A stretch of 64,000 nucleotides of DNA, from assembly GCF_900102545.1 (NCBI RefSeq), contig NZ_FNBN01000009.1:124001-188000 (forward strand), read 5' to 3'. The notes under the pieces are model-generated. The model worked only from the letters and a program-made list of their open reading frames with translations, was not told the origin of the DNA and ran no database searches. This stretch comes from Chitinophaga filiformis (GTDB lineage Bacteria > Bacteroidota > Bacteroidia > Chitinophagales > Chitinophagaceae). Position 1 is the stretch's first letter, and every line of letters begins with the position of its first letter. Position numbers and translations under genes: made by a program. This document shows, in pieces, positions 61,189-64,000 of this stretch.

Positions 61189-64000
61189 ATGAAAAATCTG
61201 ATCACTGCAATTACATGCAATAGTTGCAGAACCAGGAAGATATGGGCTTTCGCCATATGGTATTATTTAATGTTTTTATCGGGCATTGCATATGCCCAGA
61301 ACCAGGAGGAGGTAGTGATAAAGGGAGTTGTGACCAATGAGCAGGGGGAACCGCTGCCGGGGGCTATCGTAAGAGTGAAAGGAGGTACACATGGAACAGC
61401 AGCAACAGCCGGAGGTCAGTTTAACATTACTGTTCCGAAAAAATCTATACTCAGCGTATCCTTTACCGGGTATGTGCGTAAAGAGATCATCGTTGGCAAT
61501 GATCATCAGTCGGGGATGATCGTTCCTTTGCAGTTAGACAATAAAGGCCTGAATGAAGTGGTGGTAGTAGGATATGGTACACAAAAGAAATCCGATGTAA
61601 CAGGCTCCATTGTTTCCATCAAAGAACAGTCTCTCAGAGATGTGCCTGTAGCCAATCTGAGCCAGGCATTACAGGGACAGGGTGCTGGTATCGATGTGCA
61701 GAAAAACGGAGGTAACAGCAAGCCCGGTGCAAAACCTAAAATACTGGTAAGAGGTACCAGGTCAGTAAATGCTGCCAATGATCCCTTATTCATTGTGGAT
61801 GGTATTCCGTTTAACGGCGATATCAACGACCTGAACCCGGATGATGTAGTATCTGTAGAAGTATTGAAAGACGCCTCCGCCACGGCTATCTACGGTTCAA
61901 GAGGCGCTAATGGAGTCATCCTGGTCAGCACCCGCAGAGGCAGAACAGGCAGACCTGTTATTACCTATAGCGCCTATGCAGGTTTTGTAAAGAATATGGG
62001 GGAATATGATGTAATGGATGCACAGCAATTCACCACATTTAAAAAATGGGCGCTCATTAATGAAACACCCGGTAAATACACTGGTCTGGACGATCCTTCT
62101 TTTTATACCAATGGCTCCTTCAGCCAGGAAGAAGTACAGGGCATCAAAATGGGCCGCAATACTAACTGGCAGAAACTGATCTATAAAACCGGGATGACAA
62201 CCAACCATCAACTTGGCATTACCGGTGGATCAGAGACCACGCAATACGCTTTGTCAGGAGGATACTACAAAGAGACAGGCATCTATTCCGGACAGTCTTT
62301 TGAACGGTTTTCCGTTAAAGCCAGCGTTGATCAGCAGCTGGGGAAATCAGTGAAAGTGGGGCTGAATACACTGAATACCTATTCCATTACAAACGGAGAA
62401 AGTGCCAATCCGATGGGACAGGTATTACGCGCTAATCCGCTGGTATCACCATACGATAGCACTGGCGCATTAGTGAATGCATATGTACCCGGTACTGCCA
62501 GCCAGGTATGGAATCCCCTGGCTAATTCTCTGCCCGGTGCAGCTGTGGAGACACGTAAAAGATCAGGCACCTTCACTACTTTATATGCGGAGGTCACGCT
62601 GGCAAAAGGCCTGAAATACAGGTTTAACGCAGGTGCGGAACTAAGGAATGATGTATATGGAAACTTCTATGCCAGCAAAACAACGTATAATCAGGGGACT
62701 TTGTCTACTTCCAGTAATCAGACCAACATGACCCTCGACTATACCCTTGAAAACCTGCTGATATATGAGAAGACGATTGCCCGGAAGCACAACATTAACT
62801 TCACAGGCTTGTACAGCTTACAGGAATCCGCCTTACAGTCCAATACATTCAACAACAATACTATCCTCGCAGACTTCCTGCAGTACTACAATCCGCAGTA
62901 TTCAGCCAATCTTACGGGACAGGGTAAATATGAGAAATGGGATATCCTCTCTTACATGGCAAGACTCAACTATAACTATGATGAAAGATACTTACTTACA
63001 CTGACGCTGCGATCTGATGGTTCTTCCCGTCTGGCGCCCGGCAATAAATACCATGTATTCCCATCTGTATCTGCGGCCTGGAACCTGCATAAAGAGCGTT
63101 TCATGTCAAAGGCACATGCTGTCACCAACCTGAAACTGAGAGTAGGATATGGTTCTGTGGGTAATACCGCTATCTCTCCTTATCAGACACTTGGCGCTTT
63201 ATCGCCCACCACATACAATTTCGGTTCTACCAATGTTACGGGCGCTTATCCCACCAATGTGTCTAATCCAGCTCTTACCTGGGAGTATACCTCCACTTTG
63301 AATGCAGGGATTGACATCGGTCTGTGGGACAATCGTGTAACAGGAACGATAGAATTATATCAGCAACAAACACGTTCTCTGTTATTGCCACAAACATTAC
63401 CACCTACTTCAGGTATTCCCAATGCGATCCTGACGAATGTAGGAAAGACTTCCAACAAGGGGATAGAGTTACAACTCAGTACAGTGAACGTCCGCGCCAG
63501 AGATAACAATGGATTCGGCTGGACAACCAACCTCAACGTGTTTATCAACCGCGGTAAGATCACGCAGCTGGCAAACGGCGTTACAAGAGATATCAATAAC
63601 AACTGGTTCGTCGGATATCCTATAGGCGTCATTTTCGACTATAAGAAGCAAGGCGTTTGGCAGAATACAAAAGAAGATTCTCTGATCGCGAAAGGATATG
63701 GGCTGACAGTAACAAATCCCGGATCGGTGATCGGTCAACTCAGACTTGCGAATACGAATGGGGATTCATTGATCAATGCAGACGACAGAGTGATACTAGG
63801 TTCCAACCAGCCGAAATGGGAGGGAGGTATTACCAACCGCTTTACCTTTAAAGGCTTTGATCTTACCATTGTTGCCTTTGTCAGAATGGGCGGATTGATC
63901 GTGAGCAAGATGCATCAGAGCGGCAGCTTTATCAATACCTACCAGAGTAATTACAATAACCTGGATGTAGATTACTGGACACCCGGCAGTGGTCAGAACT
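61189..64000 (+). CDS. SusC/RagA-family TonB-dependent importer, 5' part (runs off window)
   Basis: Open from ATG 61189 to the window end, at least 937 residues; the stop lies outside. The N-terminus has an unusual Cys-containing leader (MKNLITAITCNSCRTRKIW) before the hydrophobic segment AFAIWYYLMFLSGIAYAQ. A CarboxypepD_reg domain (about 45-115), signature LNEVVVVGYGTQKKSDVTGSI (about 120-142), plug motifs PLFIVDGIPF, VEVLKDASATAIYGSRGANGVILVSTRRG, and barrel strands follow; the visible end shows DVDYWTPG. It is probably the first gene of a fourth PUL; SusD should follow. Two LacI-type operators precede it and no HTCS is near, so regulation differs from the other loci. It may serve the product of the PL6 lyase upstream. 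Confidence 0.94.
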   Translation, partial: MKNLITAITCNSCRTRKIWAFAIWYYLMFLSGIAYAQNQEEVVIKGVVTNEQGEPLPGAIVRVKGGTHGTAATAGGQFNITVPKKSILSVSFTGYVRKEIIVGNDHQSGMIVPLQLDNKGLNEVVVVGYGTQKKSDVTGSIVSIKEQSLRDVPVANLSQALQGQGAGIDVQKNGGNSKPGAKPKILVRGTRSVNAANDPLFIVDGIPFNGDINDLNPDDVVSVEVLKDASATAIYGSRGANGVILVSTRRGRTGRPVITYSAYAGFVKNMGEYDVMDAQQFTTFKKWALINETPGKYTGLDDPSFYTNGSFSQEEVQGIKMGRNTNWQKLIYKTGMTTNHQLGITGGSETTQYALSGGYYKETGIYSGQSFERFSVKASVDQQLGKSVKVGLNTLNTYSITNGESANPMGQVLRANPLVSPYDSTGALVNAYVPGTASQVWNPLANSLPGAAVETRKRSGTFTTLYAEVTLAKGLKYRFNAGAELRNDVYGNFYASKTTYNQGTLSTSSNQTNMTLDYTLENLLIYEKTIARKHNINFTGLYSLQESALQSNTFNNNTILADFLQYYNPQYSANLTGQGKYEKWDILSYMARLNYNYDERYLLTLTLRSDGSSRLAPGNKYHVFPSVSAAWNLHKERFMSKAHAVTNLKLRVGYGSVGNTAISPYQTLGALSPTTYNFGSTNVTGAYPTNVSNPALTWEYTSTLNAGIDIGLWDNRVTGTIELYQQQTRSLLLPQTLPPTSGIPNAILTNVGKTSNKGIELQLSTVNVRARDNNGFGWTTNLNVFINRGKITQLANGVTRDINNNWFVGYPIGVIFDYKKQGVWQNTKEDSLIAKGYGLTVTNPGSVIGQLRLANTNGDSLINADDRVILGSNQPKWEGGITNRFTFKGFDLTIVAFVRMGGLIVSKMHQSGSFINTYQSNYNNLDVDYWTPGSGQN

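Noticed and set aside
1..64000. tRNA, rRNA or integrase-associated island borders
   Set aside because: No cloverleaf, rRNA sequence, integrase or attachment-site repeat could be recognized by eye anywhere in the window.

Overview
The window comes from a glycan-degrading member of the Bacteroidota, most likely a soil or plant-associated Chitinophagaceae (Chitinophaga-like). The taxonomic placement is inferred from the gene families. The supporting signs are four SusC/SusD-type loci, two one-protein hybrid two-component systems (HTCS), a C-terminal type IX secretion sorting domain, abundant SPI/SPII signal peptides, and promoters of the Bacteroidota type (TTG, about 19-20 nt, TAnnTTTG).

Region 1 (1-9.1 kb) is housekeeping and accessory material. 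It holds the 3' end of an M57 metalloprotease, an alpha/beta hydrolase, a small protein with a good promoter, an AraC regulator with an SDR protein that lacks the catalytic SDR residues, a MarR/GNAT pair with a Cys-rich protein, a BamA/TamA-like barrel, a class A beta-lactamase, and a SPOR-like membrane protein whose coiled-coil start lies in another frame behind an A10 tract.

Region 2 (9.1-28.5 kb) is a pectic-galactan-type polysaccharide utilization locus (PUL). On the minus strand it reads SusC, SusD, SusE-like protein, GH53 endo-galactanase, a GH5-like clan-A enzyme and a GH2 beta-galactosidase. A divergent HTCS is followed by a second GH2 enzyme and an SGNH acetylesterase. The expected order is surface capture (SusCD/SusE), endo-cleavage (GH53), import, exo-cleavage and deacetylation, with the HTCS as periplasmic sugar sensor.

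Region 3 (28.5-34.6 kb) is a variable island. It has a YD/RHS-like protein, an ADP-ribosyltransferase-like orphan, a DUF2798/Crp pair, three tandem LA_2272-type surface-repeat paralogs, a small orphan, and a truncated barrel remnant.

Region 4 (34.6-45.4 kb) has a regulator-less SusCD pair behind a YncE-propeller/phosphoesterase protein with an Asp-rich tail, an HxlR regulator divergent from a monooxygenase/truncated-haemoglobin operon, and an MFS transporter.

Region 5 (45.4-57.7 kb) is a second HTCS-controlled PUL, all on the minus strand: HTCS, SusC, SusD, IPT-type glycan-binding protein, and a GH51-like arabinofuranosidase-type lipoprotein. Region 6 (57.7-64 kb) carries an AOC-like lipoprotein, a PL6-family lyase with T9SS tail preceded by four 11-bp repeats, and the start of a fourth SusC, running off the window, preceded by two LacI-type operator palindromes. 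The four SusC loci therefore seem to use at least two control modes: HTCS for two of them and LacI-type for one, with no regulator visible for the fourth.
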